Under the pieces are notes generated by a model that had not been told where the DNA came from, searched no databases, and was given only the letters and a program-made list of their open reading frames with translations. The position numbers and the translations under genes were made by a program. 64,000 nucleotides of DNA, from NCBI GenBank assembly GCA_963822095.1, contig CAWGGS010000022.1, forward strand, positions 14,365 to 78,364. The letters are read 5' to 3'. Positions 53,087-62,429 of this stretch are shown here, in pieces (the stretch's first letter is position 1; the number at the start of each line of letters is the position of its first letter). Origin of the DNA: CAWGGS01 sp963822095. Its GTDB lineage: Bacteria; Desulfobacterota; Desulfobulbia; Desulfobulbales; Desulfocapsaceae.

Positions 53087-54383
53087 TTAAAGTATCACTT
53101 CAATTCGAGATGAACCACTTACAACACACCTCTCCCCGAATGCCCGGGAAGCAAGTTCCCGCTTCCTCGGCCGGTAGGTATTGTCAAGCATTTCCCTTCT
53201 GGATACCTGCTGAAGCAGTTTGAACATCTTGAAGGACTGGGGCTCGTCCCTGTAGAAAAGATCCCAGGCGTCGTGGTAGAGCTCCTGAAGTCTTTCCGGG
53301 GACATATGGGCCGGTTGAAAAACCACCCTGTCCGCGGAATATTGATCCCAGTCGTAGGATAATATCCTTTTCTGCCTGTGCAGATCTTCAAAAGCGGTCG
53401 TGTGGGGAAATGGGGTGAGAACGGTGAATTCCGCCAGGTCCAGCTCGATTTCCAGGAGGAAATCAATCAGTCTTTTGATGGAATCTTCCGTGTGATCGTC
53501 CAGACCCAGCAGGATGGTCCCCTCCACGCCGATGCCGTATTCATGATATCTCTTGATTCTTTCCCGGATATAATCGGAGGTATCAAAAACAGCCTGATAC
53601 ACATACCAGGCGCCTGCCCGTGCCGCCAGATCAAGGACGCGGGGTTTGTCTTCAATGGGGTGGCTGCACCATTTCTTCTTCAGAGGAATCATTTCCCTGA
53701 AAAGATCGATCTCCCATTGCGTATCCTGGGCGAGGGAGTTATCCACGATAAAGAGCCTGTTGTTATCAATGGAGGCCATTTCCGCAATCGCTTTGTCGAT
53801 GGGCCGCGGTCTGAACTCCCGTCCTCCCAGATAGGCCACCGCACAGGGGTAGCAATGAAATCGGCAACCTCGCGAGGCATGGACCAGATCGACCATCTGT
53901 ACGCCCCGGTAATTGTATAAGCGGCCTGTTCAGGATCTCCCTTCTCGCCGTCCCGACCATCTCGATGGGGGGTCGATCGTCTAAATAATCATACACCTCT
54001 TGAAGCCTGCCGGCATGGAAATCGGCAAAAACCTCTTCCATACGACCCTCGGCTTCACCTAAGAAAACGGAGTCGGCGTGCAGGGCCGTTTCCTCCGCAT
54101 GAAGCATGGCGGCAATCCCGCCAAAGATGACCTTGATCCCCTTTTTCCTGTAGAGGTCGCCAATATCCCAGCCCCGTTTCACCTGGACCGTCAGCATCAT
54201 GGATATGCCGACAAAATCCACCGGATCATCGAAGTCGATTTCCTCCAGATTTTCATCCACAAAATCCACTTCAACCGTATCGGGCAGGGTCGCCGCAAAC
54301 ACCACCGGGCCGTGGGGCGGAAGATGGAATTCGGTCTGTCGCTCCAGTTTCGGCCATTTCGGATAAATCAGTTTGAATTTCAA
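53087..54383 (-). CDS. B12-binding radical SAM protein, frameshifted
   Basis: Two frames join into one protein of about 430 residues. The first (54383 to about 53918) is a cobalamin-binding domain: KFKLIYPKWPKLERQTEF, VDFVGISMMLTVQ, KVIFGGIAAMLH and DSVFLGEAEGRMEEV. The second (about 53917-53087) starts YRGVQMVDLVHASRGCRFHC and has CxxxCxxC (CRFHCYPC), then IDNNRLFIVDNSL and GVEGTILLGLDDH. At CCGCTTATACAATTACCGG one extra A shifts the frame. The start is TTG after AAGGA. Such enzymes perform radical methylations or carbon-skeleton changes on hydrophobic substrates. It lies in the lipid cluster, on the strand of the fabG group, 165 bases past the lipoprotein gene. Confidence 0.8.
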
Positions 54384-54547
54384 AAATTTTTCCTTTCAGA
54401 TCGCGTTCTATTGGTTTCCTTCAGTCTCAGCGCCTCGCGTTGCGCTTATATCTCATCGCTGAGTCTTGCAACAGTGCAGGCTGTAGCCGTACTTCCCGTA
54501 AGCGGTCAGTTCCAGTTGCTTCGGGATAAACGCACCGTTCTTTCCCT

Positions 54548-55138
54548 CTATCCTCGCCTGCTCCGGCGCTCACGGAACGGTCCAGACTGTTTATCCACAT
54601 ATTGATGAATATCCCAGGCGTGATCCGGATGGATCCGTACATCTTCAACCATTTCGCGGCCCGTTTTATAGCGACAGGTAAAAGCGCCGTCCTCTGAGAC
54701 CGCCGAACCGGTGAGTTCCCCTGAAGGCCTGAAAAAAACAAGGGAGATATCCTTCATCAACCCTTCGGCAAAGGCTTTCGATTCAAACGGAGGGATCCCT
54801 CTTTTCACATGGACTTCCTGATCATAAAGGGCGTCAAACAGAACAAACCCCTCCACGGTCATGATCACGCAGTGCGCGACCTTCCGTTCAGGATAAACAT
54901 TGGTCACGCCGATCACGGAAGCGGTCCCCCCGCCTGCCAGCGCCGCCTCAATGGAATGAATAAACTGCCAGTTCCCGGCTGACAAACGGGGCGTCGCACC
55001 GGGATTCACTTCCCGGAATGATCACGGAAGAAAGAGGTTCCAGCCTGTGGGACGTACTGCAGGAAACCCCGGAAAGCAAAGATGCCGCGCAGAAGGACCC
55101 TCTTAGGAAAAACCGTTTGATCAGATAATACCGACCAT
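54548..55138 (-). CDS. lipoprotein of polyene/lipid clusters, frameshifted
   Basis: Joined frames give a signal peptide with lipobox (FFLRGSFCAASLLSGVSC), the segment TSHRLEPLSSVIIPG, then NPGATPRLSAGNWQFIHSIE, VYPERKVAHCVIMTVEGFVL and LMKDISLVFFRPSGELTGSA. One extra base near 55013 (GGGAAGTGAATCCC) separates the parts, and the ATG at 55138 also needs one missing base to be in frame. The position after a LolA-like gene and the size match the DUF3261-type lipoproteins of aryl-polyene clusters, thought to act in outer-membrane delivery; I did not recognise the family for certain. Confidence 0.55.
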
Positions 55139-55146
55139 GGCTTCCC

Positions 55147-55774
55147 TCATTTCTCCAAGAAGAGGGATTCGGGAAGATCTTCATTCACCTTCACGTTCTC
55201 GAATCGAATGGTGGTATAGGAATCCTCTCCCTCGTACAGAACAACGGATCGAATGACACCGGGACGATCGGAGGGAAACAACTCGATCCGGCTGATGAAT
55301 TTGGAAAGAGATTTCGACCTGGGCGTCAATACGATCGCTCCCGTTGTCCTCCACGGTCGCCTTAAAATCGGGATTATCGCCGAAATGACCGCTCAACCAG
55401 AGGGAGATCTCCCCCATCACCACCTGCATTCCCTGCACGCCCGGTCCATGGTCTTCCCTGACGCCATCCCGCCCTTCCAGAAATCGTCGCGTTTCTCCGT
55501 TGTGCATCAGCAAAACGCTGCGTACCGGGCTCTTGTATTCCCAACGCAGGGAATCGGGCTTCTTAAAGTAAAATACTCCTTTTGAAACAAGAGGTTGAAC
55601 GAGTATTTTCAAGTTTTTTTCCTGGACGAAATCCGCGCTCAGGGTCTGGACGGACTTCGCTTCCTCACCGAATTTCTTTAAATCGCCGGTCCATCCTACA
55701 AACAGACTATAAGTCAGGCACAGGATCGCAATCCCCGAAAACCTCTTCCAACGGACGTTCCGTCTCCCTCCCAT
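55147..55774 (-). CDS. LolA-like outer-membrane lipid/lipoprotein carrier, frameshifted
   Basis: The protein of about 207 residues has a signal-like start, then the LolA pattern VQTLSADFVQEKNLKILVQP, SKGVFYFKKPDSLRWEYKSP, VRSVLLMHNGETRRF and, after a one-base shift near 55331 (GATCGTATTGACG; dropping one A gives RLTPRSKSLSKFIS), IELFPSDRPGVIRSVVLYEG and TTIRFENVKVNEDLPESLF. LolA-like carriers in polyene clusters are thought to ferry the lipidic product across the periplasm. The start overlaps the fabG stop (TGATG). Confidence 0.75.
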
Positions 55775-56526
55775 CAGGCCATTCCTCCATTCACGGAAAT
55801 AACCTGGCCGGTGACGTACGATGCATCATCCGAACAGAGGAATTTCACGACTTTGGCCACTTCCCCGGGCCTTCCCACCCTGGCCATGGGAATCAGTTCT
55901 TTGATAACATCCCTTGGAAGCTCTCGGATCATGTCGGTCTCGATCAAGCCCGGGGCCACCACGTTCACCCGCACGCCCAGCCTCGCCACTTCGGAAGCAA
56001 TGGCCCTGCTTGTCCCGATAAGACCGGCCTTTGCCGCGGAATAGTTGGCTTGCCCCCGGTGCCCGATGAGGCCCGAAACGGAGGAAATGGAAACAATGGA
56101 GCCCCGCTTCGCGGAGACCATTTTCTCCAGGATTGGCCGGGTCACATTATAAAAACCCTTCAGCGTGGTATTGATGACGGAATCCCATTCTTCTTCCGTC
56201 ATGAAGATGAACAGGCCGTCCGAGGCTATGCCTGCGTTATTCACCAACACATCGATCTGTTCAAACCGGGTGAATATTTCCAAAAGAGCAGCCCCGGTCT
56301 CGCCGGAATCGGAAACGTCGAACCTGGAAGTCTCTCCTTCCCCGCCATTTTCCCGGATAGTGGTCAGTGTCTCTTCCGCCGCCCGGTCATTGGAGCGGTA
56401 GTTTACAATCGTATAACAGCCATCCCCCGCCAGTTCCAGACAGATGGCGCGGCCAATTCCCCTGCCCCCGCCCGTCACAAGAGCGACCCTGCCTACCCTT
56501 TTCGGTTCCATGAAACGATTCTCCAT
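55774..56526 (-). CDS. 3-oxoacyl-ACP reductase (FabG-like)
   Basis: The 250-residue short-chain dehydrogenase has the cofactor motif VALVTGGGRGIGRAICLE (about 13-30), NNAGIASDG, and the catalytic Ser-Tyr-Lys set in SISSVSGLIGHRGQANYSAA (about 146-165) followed by K. It ends with the FabG-typical FLCSDDASYVTGQVISVNGG. It reduces 3-ketoacyl-ACP intermediates with NAD(P)H. The gene is intact. GGAGGAG overlaps the upstream stop, and ATG follows that stop directly (TGAATG). Confidence 0.9.
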   Translation of the reverse strand: MENRFMEPKRVGRVALVTGGGRGIGRAICLELAGDGCYTIVNYRSNDRAAEETLTTIRENGGEGETSRFDVSDSGETGAALLEIFTRFEQIDVLVNNAGIASDGLFIFMTEEEWDSVINTTLKGFYNVTRPILEKMVSAKRGSIVSISSVSGLIGHRGQANYSAAKAGLIGTSRAIASEVARLGVRVNVVAPGLIETDMIRELPRDVIKELIPMARVGRPGEVAKVVKFLCSDDASYVTGQVISVNGGMA

Positions 56527-56949
56527 TCACTCCTCCGCCTGGATGACCTGCAAGGTCACTTTTCCAAGCAGTTTCTCGTCCGCGGTTATCGTACCCGTAA
56601 TCTCGTGATACCTCTCATATTCAAAGGCCTCTCTGGATTCGGTTATGAGCACACTGTTCAGATCGATTTTCTCACAGTAAAAAACAGCTTCCCGGATCCC
56701 CACCAGCCAACCTCTCCCCTCAAAATCCTCGCCCTTTTCCTGCATTTCCCGCCAGCCAAGAAATACCGTCGCACTCTGCGCCACCAACTCTACCAGAACA
56801 ACAGGGTTCACGGAATCTCCCCGGCAAAGCGGCCACCCCTCCCGAACCACCGATTCCGTAATGGCCCAGTCCCGGCCCACATCCATGACTCTTTTGACTA
56901 ATCTCATGGGCTCCCGGTGAGGCATGAGTTTGTCCAGATCCATTTTCAT
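56527..56949 (-). CDS. hotdog-fold 3-hydroxyacyl-ACP dehydratase-like protein
   Basis: From the ATG at 56949 the protein has 140 residues: LDKLMPHREPMRLVKRVMDV at the start (the PHR-P-M pattern of ApeP/FabZ-like hotdogs), then WPLCRGDSVNPVVLVELVAQ, ATVFLGWREMQ and YHEITGTITADEKLLGKVTL. It would dehydrate 3-hydroxyacyl-ACP. Upstream in-frame starts at 57000 or a second Met at 56943 are possible; none has a clear ribosome-binding site. It is the first gene of the minus-strand arm and immediately precedes fabG. Confidence 0.75.
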   Translation of the reverse strand: MKMDLDKLMPHREPMRLVKRVMDVGRDWAITESVVREGWPLCRGDSVNPVVLVELVAQSATVFLGWREMQEKGEDFEGRGWLVGIREAVFYCEKIDLNSVLITESREAFEYERYHEITGTITADEKLLGKVTLQVIQAEE

Positions 56950-57190
56950 AGGTGACAGCCTACTGCATAATCCATTGATTTCACAGGAAAACAATGGCAT
57001 GAGATTGAGATTGACCCGAAAGGGGAATCATGATAGATTGCATTCTTTTACGATATTTTGTCTGCGCTGTAAAGTGACAACGTGCACAAACCGTGAATCC
57101 TGGATACGACGTTACACCTAGCGGGCGCCATGAACCGGAAACATCAACTCTCCTGAAATTTACGGACTCTTAACTCCTGCGGGAAAACAT
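56950..57190. promoter_or_regulatory. divergent promoter region of the lipid cluster
   Basis: The 241 bases between the divergent hotdog and acyl-carrier-protein genes must contain both promoters. I could not settle on convincing -35/-10 boxes or an operator palindrome. Confidence 0.4.
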
Positions 57191-57457
57191 ATGGATAGAC
57201 TGACTGACGAATTGAGACACAAGATTGTCGCCACACTGAATCTGGAAGAAACAAAACCTGAAGAGATCGTTGAAGATACCCCCTTGGTCGGAGGAGATCT
57301 GGGCCTTGATTCCATCGACATCCTTGAACTGGTCATGATGATCGAAAAGGACTATGGGGTAAGAATAGATAACAGGGAACTGGGGGCGAAAGTGTTTGCC
57401 ACCATGAAATCGCTGGCTCAATATATACGGGAAGAGGCCCCTGGAGCGGCGATTTGA
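57191..57457 (+). CDS. acyl carrier protein
   Basis: The 88-residue protein has the ACP fold with the phosphopantetheine site GLDSID (Ser at about 42, in GGDLGLDSIDILELVMMIEK) and the following helices YGVRIDNRELGAKVFATMKS. It carries growing acyl chains for the ketosynthases that follow. The stop codon overlaps the TTG start of the ketosynthase gene (TTTGACG), suggesting coupled translation. Confidence 0.9.
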   Translation: MDRLTDELRHKIVATLNLEETKPEEIVEDTPLVGGDLGLDSIDILELVMMIEKDYGVRIDNRELGAKVFATMKSLAQYIREEAPGAAI

Positions 57458-58602
57458 CGAATGTTCGCGCTTACATTACCGGAATGGGATTGATCACCTC
57501 CGTAGGGAAAACGGTGGCGGAAACAGAACAGGCCATCTTTCAGGGGCAAAAAGGTTTCAAGCGGATATCCCTTTTTCCTACTCCGGAGAACGACCCTTTC
57601 CTTGTGGGAGAAATTGAGGGTTTACCCGAGAGTAACGATCTCCCCCGGACCCATATCCTCGCAAGGATTGCGGCCGAAGAAGCCATGGCCGGGTCGGAAC
57701 GGCCGCCCGGCGCCATCATCGTGGGAACCACCACCGGCGGCATGGCGGAAACGGAAAAACATCTCCGGGAACTTAACCTGTCTCCCTCAACGTACAGGTA
57801 TCACGCCGCCGGTTCCGTTGCCGACTGTCTTGCTTCGATCCTCGGGTGCGCAGGCCCGTAATCACCGTCTCCACAGCCTGTTCCTCCGGCGCAGCGGCTA
57901 TCAAGACAGCACTGGAAATGCTGCGGTCGAAGAAGATAGACACAGTCCTGGTCGTAGGAGCGGATTCCCTGTGCCGTTTGACCTATTACGGTTTTAAATC
58001 GCTCCAGTTGATAGACCCTGCCGGGGCAAAGCCCTTTGACCTGAACAGAAAGGGAATGACGGTGGCGGAAGGCGCCGGGGCCATCCTCCTTCAGGGGGCG
58101 AACCATGAGCCTCAAAATGCTCTCGCTGAAATATTGGGCGCCGGTTTGAGCTGCGACGCCTATCATCCCGCGACCCCCCATCCCGAGGGCAGGGGGGCGC
58201 TGGAGGCGATGAAGACGCGCATTGCAGGATGCGGACGCATCTCTCCCTGAATATCGATTACATCAATCTGCACGGGACAGGAACCATTGACAACGACGCT
58301 TCCGAATCTCTGGCGGTAAACAGGCTCTTTGGAGATACGGTTCCCTGCCATTCTTCCGTCAAGGGAGCGATCGGTCACACCCTTGCGGCGGCGGGAGTGT
58401 GTAGAAGCCATCCTTTCCGTGATGGCCATGAAGAACAGCATCGTTCCTCCCAATACCGGCTGCGTGGTTCCCGACCCCGTCCTCAAGATGAATCCCGTGA
58501 GAACGCCTGTCAAAAAAACCATCCGGACCGTTCTTTCCAACTCTTTCGGCTTTGGCGGAAACAATGCCGCGGTGGTCATCGGGACTCCGGGCAGCCCCAT
58601 GA
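57454..58602 (+). CDS. beta-ketoacyl-ACP synthase (FabF-like), with three frameshifts
   Basis: Pieces in successive frames make one ketosynthase of about 380 residues: AYITGMGLITSVGKTVAETE, GAIIVGTTTGGMAETEKHL, then VITVSTACSSGAAAIKTALE with the catalytic Cys, PFDLNRKGMTVAEGAGAILL, then IDYINLHGTGTIDND with catalytic His, SSVKGAIGHTLAAAG with the second His, and SNSFGFGGNNAAVVIG. Breaks lie near 57860 (one base missing), 58245 (one missing) and 58400 (one extra). All catalytic residues are kept. It extends the acyl chain by two carbons. The start is TTG. The last frame runs on into the next ketosynthase without a stop; an ATGA overlap at 58599 suggests the natural end. Confidence 0.8.
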
Positions 58603-59638
58603 AAAGCAACCACGCATCCCCGGACCTTCCCTTCACGATCGCGGGCAGATCGCTCGTATCAGGGGCGGGATTCATGGGTGAAACCCTGAAAGCCCTGACC
58701 CAAGGAAAAGAGTGCAAAGGAATCCTGCAGGATAAGGAACTGACCCGAAATCTTCCAGCGAAAACGGTTCGGAGGATGAAAAGAGTGTCAAGGATGGTCC
58801 TGTCTCTCGGAATCGAAGCCCTGGAAAACTCCGGTTTAAAAGAAAGGCCGGGCTCGCTGTTCTTCGGCACGGGCTGGGGCTCTTTAACGGAAACATTCAA
58901 CTTCATTGCCCAACTTACCGATTCTAAAGACCAATTTTCAAGTCCTACGGATTTTATCGGATCGGTTCACAACGCATCCGCAGGGCAGGCTGCCATACAT
59001 TTTCAGGCCACAGGTCCCAACATCACCACCACGGGGGGGATTACTCCTTTGAACAGGCCCTTTTGACAGCCACCCTGTTATCTCGGGAATCGGACGCACC
59101 CGTATTAGTGATCGGGGGAGATGAATCTCACAAAACCCTTTCACCTCTTTTCGAGCCGTCAACTTCCGATGGAACCGATAGATCGGATGGAGGGGGCGCG
59201 GTCCTTCTCACAAGAGAAGCGGACGCTTCGGGAATGAAGCTTTCTCCGATATTCCTGGAAAGATCGCGCGGCAATGGCGCGGCCGTTCGTGCGCTTATTT
59301 CCAGTTTCGGGGGTCCGGGCACTCTGAACAACCGATACGGCGCCCTGTTCGCGGGCATTCCTGAATCAGAAAAATACCAGTGTCACAACCAGTTAGAATA
59401 TTTCATTAAAGAAACGGATTTTATGGGCTCCATCGTGGATTATAGAAAATTTATCGGGCAGTTCGCCTCCGCCTCCGCCGTGGCCACCGTATTGGCTATT
59501 GCTTTCACTGAATCCGGACAAATTCCCGTAGCTCTTTGCGGAAAGAGACATTCAGATTTGAACGGCAAAGGAATTTTGGTGGCCGGGTTTGGGTCCTATG
59601 TTACAGGAATCGGTATTTTAAAAGAAGGTCTTCCATGA
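58599..59638 (+). CDS. ketosynthase-like chain-length-factor protein, frameshifted
   Basis: The protein of about 345 residues has ketosynthase folds: IAGRSLVSGAGFMGETLKAL, RRMKRVSRMVLSLGIEALEN, SLFFGTGWGSLTETFNF and PTDFIGSVHNASAGQAAIHF, where the catalytic Cys of active enzymes is replaced (NASAG). It then needs one more G in the run at 59032-59038 to continue as DYSFEQALLTATLLSRESDA, and ends GILVAGFGSYVTGIGILKEG. The missing Cys fits a chain-length factor or other inactive partner of the upstream ketosynthase. The stop overlaps the next start (ATGA). Confidence 0.78.
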
Positions 59639-60986
59639 AAATATTGCTTATATCAGCAAATACGGTAAAAACCCCCTACCCGGTTTACCCTTTGGGACTT
59701 GATTATGTGGCAGGCGCCATCGGCGAATCCCGTGATGTTCGCGTCCTGGACATGAATGATCCGGTTGAGCAGGAATCCCTGAAAGAAACCCTTATCCACT
59801 ACGCCCCCGATGCCGTGGGCGTCTCGTTAAGGAATATCGACAGCTCCGAGCAATCCGACAAGGAAGGCTTTTTCGGCGCCTACCTGAAGCTGATAAAGAG
59901 CATCCGCAAGCATACCAGGGCGCCCGTCATCCTGGGGGGCAGCGGATTCAGCCTCTTCCCCGACGAATTGATGGAGCTCCTGGGGGCGGATTACGGTATC
60001 GTGGGGGAAGGCGAAAGACTGCCCGAGTTGTTACAGGTTATCGAGGAAGGAGGTACGGGCCCTTTCAGTCCAGGAATCTTGAAGAAGGGCTGCAGGGCGA
60101 TCACCCCACCCCCTTGGGAAAAACCTCCAAAAAGGGATTTCCCGCGCCAAAGACCCTACAGCGCATACTATATCAAAAACGGAGGGATGCTCAATCTGCA
60201 GACCAAACGGGGGTGCAACTTTCGCTGCATCTACTGTACCTATCCGCACATAGAGGGAAGAATTCTTCGTTTCATTCCTCCCGAGGAAGTGGCCGATACC
60301 GCCATGCGCCTTCAGGAAAGCGGCGCCGGGTATCTCTTTATCACCGATTCGGTCTTTAACTCGGATTACGCCCACAGCATCGCGGTTGCAAAGGCATTTA
60401 TTCGAGCAGGACTCTCCATCCCGTGGGGGGCCTTTTTTGCGCCCACCAAGCCGCCTGAGGGGTATTTCGAACTCCTGCGCGATGCGGGACTGACGCACGT
60501 TGAATTCGGGACGGAATCATTGTCCGCAAGCATGCTTAAGACATACAGAAAGCCGTTCGTCCCCGCGGAGGTCGGCCAAACCCATCTTCGGGCAGTAGAG
60601 GCCGGGCTCCATGTTGCCCATTATCTGCTCCTGGGCGGCCCGGGAGAAAACCGCGGCACGGTTGAAGAAACCTTGTCCCGACTCGAAGCCCTGAAAAGGA
60701 GTGTCTTCTTTTTTTTTGCGCTGTGCGCATTTATCCACATACAACACTCTACCAAATGGCCGTGGAAACCGGCAGGATCTCCCGGAATCAGAGTATCCTC
60801 CGTCCCGTATTCTACCGGCCGGAAGAGATCAGTTTCGATGAAATCGTGCGGCAGGTAAAGGAACGTGCCGGCAACCGATTCAACTGGGTGATTGGATCCG
60901 GCGGTGAAATGACGGAGAAAATTATCACGAGATTGCACGGCCGCGGCCATGTCGGGCCGCTCTGGGAACACTTGATATCGGAGTAA
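59635..60986 (+). CDS. B12-binding radical SAM protein of lipid biosynthesis type, frameshifted
   Basis: Joined frames give about 450 residues. An N-terminal cobalamin-binding domain (KILLISANTVKTPYPVYPLG, DAVGVSLRNIDSSEQSD, APVILGGSGFSLFPDELMEL, YGIVGEGERLPELL) is followed by a radical SAM domain with LQTKRGCNFRCIYCTYPHIE (CxxxCxxC, about 198-205) and HVEFGTESLSASMLKTYRKP. A run of ten T near 60710 is off by one base; the correct frame continues VRIYPHTTLYQMAVETGRIS to the end. Similar proteins are annotated in ladderane-type and related lipid clusters. It may methylate, cyclise or isomerise an ACP-bound chain; this is inferred. Confidence 0.82.
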
Positions 60987-60988
60987 AC

Positions 60989-61324
60989 ATGAGATGGCAC
61001 ACCCTGCATTTGGTATCATCCTCTTCCGATGAGGTGGTCATGGAAGGCGAGGCAACGCCGGACTCTCCCTGGTTTTCCGGTCATTTCCCCGATGATCCGA
61101 TTCTTCCGGGAATCGCCCAGATAGCCATGGCCTTTGAAGCCGCTAAACATCTGCGTGGAGAACATGTAAAGATAAGAGAAGTAAAAAAAGTTCGATTCAA
61201 GCAGATCATAAGGCCAAATGACAGATTGACCATTATGGTCTCTCCAGGAAAGGAGAATACCTGTGCCTTTCGCATTTTGTCGAAAGGGGAGCTGGCTTGT
61301 AACGGCATCCTAACGGTAAAGTGA
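60989..61324 (+). CDS. hotdog-fold dehydratase (FabZ/ApeI-like)
   Basis: The 111-residue protein has the FabZ-like core TPDSPWFSGHFPDDPILPGI (about 23-42, with the catalytic-type His in GHFP) and KVRFKQIIRPNDRLTIMVSP. It is shorter than FabZ (about 150) and closer to ApeI-type hotdogs. It would dehydrate 3-hydroxyacyl-ACP or act as a thioesterase. It starts two bases after the radical SAM stop. Confidence 0.82.
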   Translation: MRWHTLHLVSSSSDEVVMEGEATPDSPWFSGHFPDDPILPGIAQIAMAFEAAKHLRGEHVKIREVKKVRFKQIIRPNDRLTIMVSPGKENTCAFRILSKGELACNGILTVK

Positions 61325-61377
61325 AAAGCAGTATCCACAAAAAAATCGTATTCTATTCCACAACTCTGGCAGGATGG

Positions 61378-61432
61378 AGTCACAAGGTCTTTTTTGCTGC
61401 CGCATCTTGGATAAGCCTTTGCCGACCGTGGA
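61378..61432 (+). repeat. partial copy of palindromic element family 3
   Basis: GTCACAAGGTCTTTTTTGCT and the following ~35 bases (GCCGCATCTTGGATAAGCCTTTGCCGACCGT) match the left part of the element at 52785, but neither the inner arm nor the right arm follows. It lies between the hotdog and second ACP genes. With the full copy at 52.8 kb it brackets the lipid cluster in direct orientation. Confidence 0.6.
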
Positions 61433-61475
61433 GAATTTGAATAGGATGCAAAAAATCGTTCATTCAGGAGGAAAA

Positions 61476-61739
61476 ATGGCGTCAAAAATGGAAACTTCAA
61501 GCATTATTCTGAAAGTCGCAAAAATTATGATCGATGAGCTGAAACTGGAGGATGTTGCACCTGAGACATTCGATCCGGATCTCGATCTCATCGACGAAGT
61601 GGGAATCGACAGCATGGATTTGGCAACGGTCGCCCTTGTCCTTCAGGACGAATACGGCATACGAATCGACGAAGACGACTATCCCGCGCTCTCCACCGTC
61701 CGCAAGATCGCGGAATATGTAAAAGGGAAACTGGAATAG
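61476..61739 (+). CDS. acyl carrier protein
   Basis: The ATG at 61476 has AGGAGG upstream. The 87-residue protein has the phosphopantetheine site IDEVGIDSMDLATVALVLQD (Ser at about 46) and YGIRIDEDDYPALSTVRKIA. It is the second ACP of the cluster. Two different ACPs are usual in aryl-polyene systems, where one may serve initiation and the other extension. Confidence 0.9.
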   Translation: MASKMETSSIILKVAKIMIDELKLEDVAPETFDPDLDLIDEVGIDSMDLATVALVLQDEYGIRIDEDDYPALSTVRKIAEYVKGKLE

Positions 61740-61772
61740 GAACCCACCTGCTCAAATAGGGAGCGAAAACAA

Positions 61773-62429
61773 ATGGCTGAAAGGTTGAATCTGGAAAAGG
61801 AAATTGATGATCTGGGACTGCTTGAAAAGGCGAGACAGATCTATCGTGAACTGGGTGGAGACGCTGCCGTCACCTATGTCAGATCCGGCTATCGGCTTTT
61901 GAACAAGGTTTACCATCCCGATTTGAATCCACAAAACCCTGAAAAGGCGAAAGCGCTTCAGCAAAAGCTCAATGAAGCACGACGGCAGCTGGACAAGGCA
62001 AATGACAGTACGCTCCTCCATATTCTTAAGAACGAGGAAAAAGAAGAAAAATCTCAAAAGAAAAAGATTTTGGTCGTGGAAGATGAATTCGGATTGCAGT
62101 CGACGCTAAAGGAAGTCTTTCAGCTGGAAGGGTACGACGTCAGGGTTGCGGTGGATGGAGACGAAGGGTATGAGATCTATCGCAAATTCAAACCGGACCT
62201 GATCTTTACCGACATTGTGATGCCCCGGATGAACGGGCTTCAGCTTATAAAAGAAATCAGGAAGTCGGATCGCAAGATAAAAGTCATTTATACAAGTGGA
62301 TTTTTCGGAGTGAGACCCTTGAAAAAGGAATTGGACGAGGAGGTGGCCGAATATGGTTACCCGGTCCTTCCGAAACCCACCAAAATAAGCGTGATGCTGG
62401 CCATGGTAAAAGAATATCTGGAGACCTGA
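61773..62429 (+). CDS. J-domain-like plus receiver (response regulator) fusion
   Basis: The 218-residue protein has an N-terminal J-domain-like part (about 1-85) with LGLLEKARQIYRELG, GYRLLNKVYHPDLNP containing the HPD tripeptide, and KALQQKLNEARRQLDKA. A receiver domain (about 97-218) follows: ILVVEDEFGLQSTLKEV, DLIFTDIVMPRMNGLQLIKE with the phosphorylatable Asp, YTSGFFG and PVLPKPTKI with the conserved Lys. It may couple phosphorylation to Hsp70 recruitment. The partner kinase is not in the window. A GGGAG site precedes the ATG. It follows the lipid cluster but need not belong to it. Confidence 0.8.
   Translation: MAERLNLEKEIDDLGLLEKARQIYRELGGDAAVTYVRSGYRLLNKVYHPDLNPQNPEKAKALQQKLNEARRQLDKANDSTLLHILKNEEKEEKSQKKKILVVEDEFGLQSTLKEVFQLEGYDVRVAVDGDEGYEIYRKFKPDLIFTDIVMPRMNGLQLIKEIRKSDRKIKVIYTSGFFGVRPLKKELDEEVAEYGYPVLPKPTKISVMLAMVKEYLET

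Noticed and set aside
55582..56901. 439-codon plus-strand open frame
   Set aside because: Antisense shadow of lolA-like, fabG and the hotdog gene.
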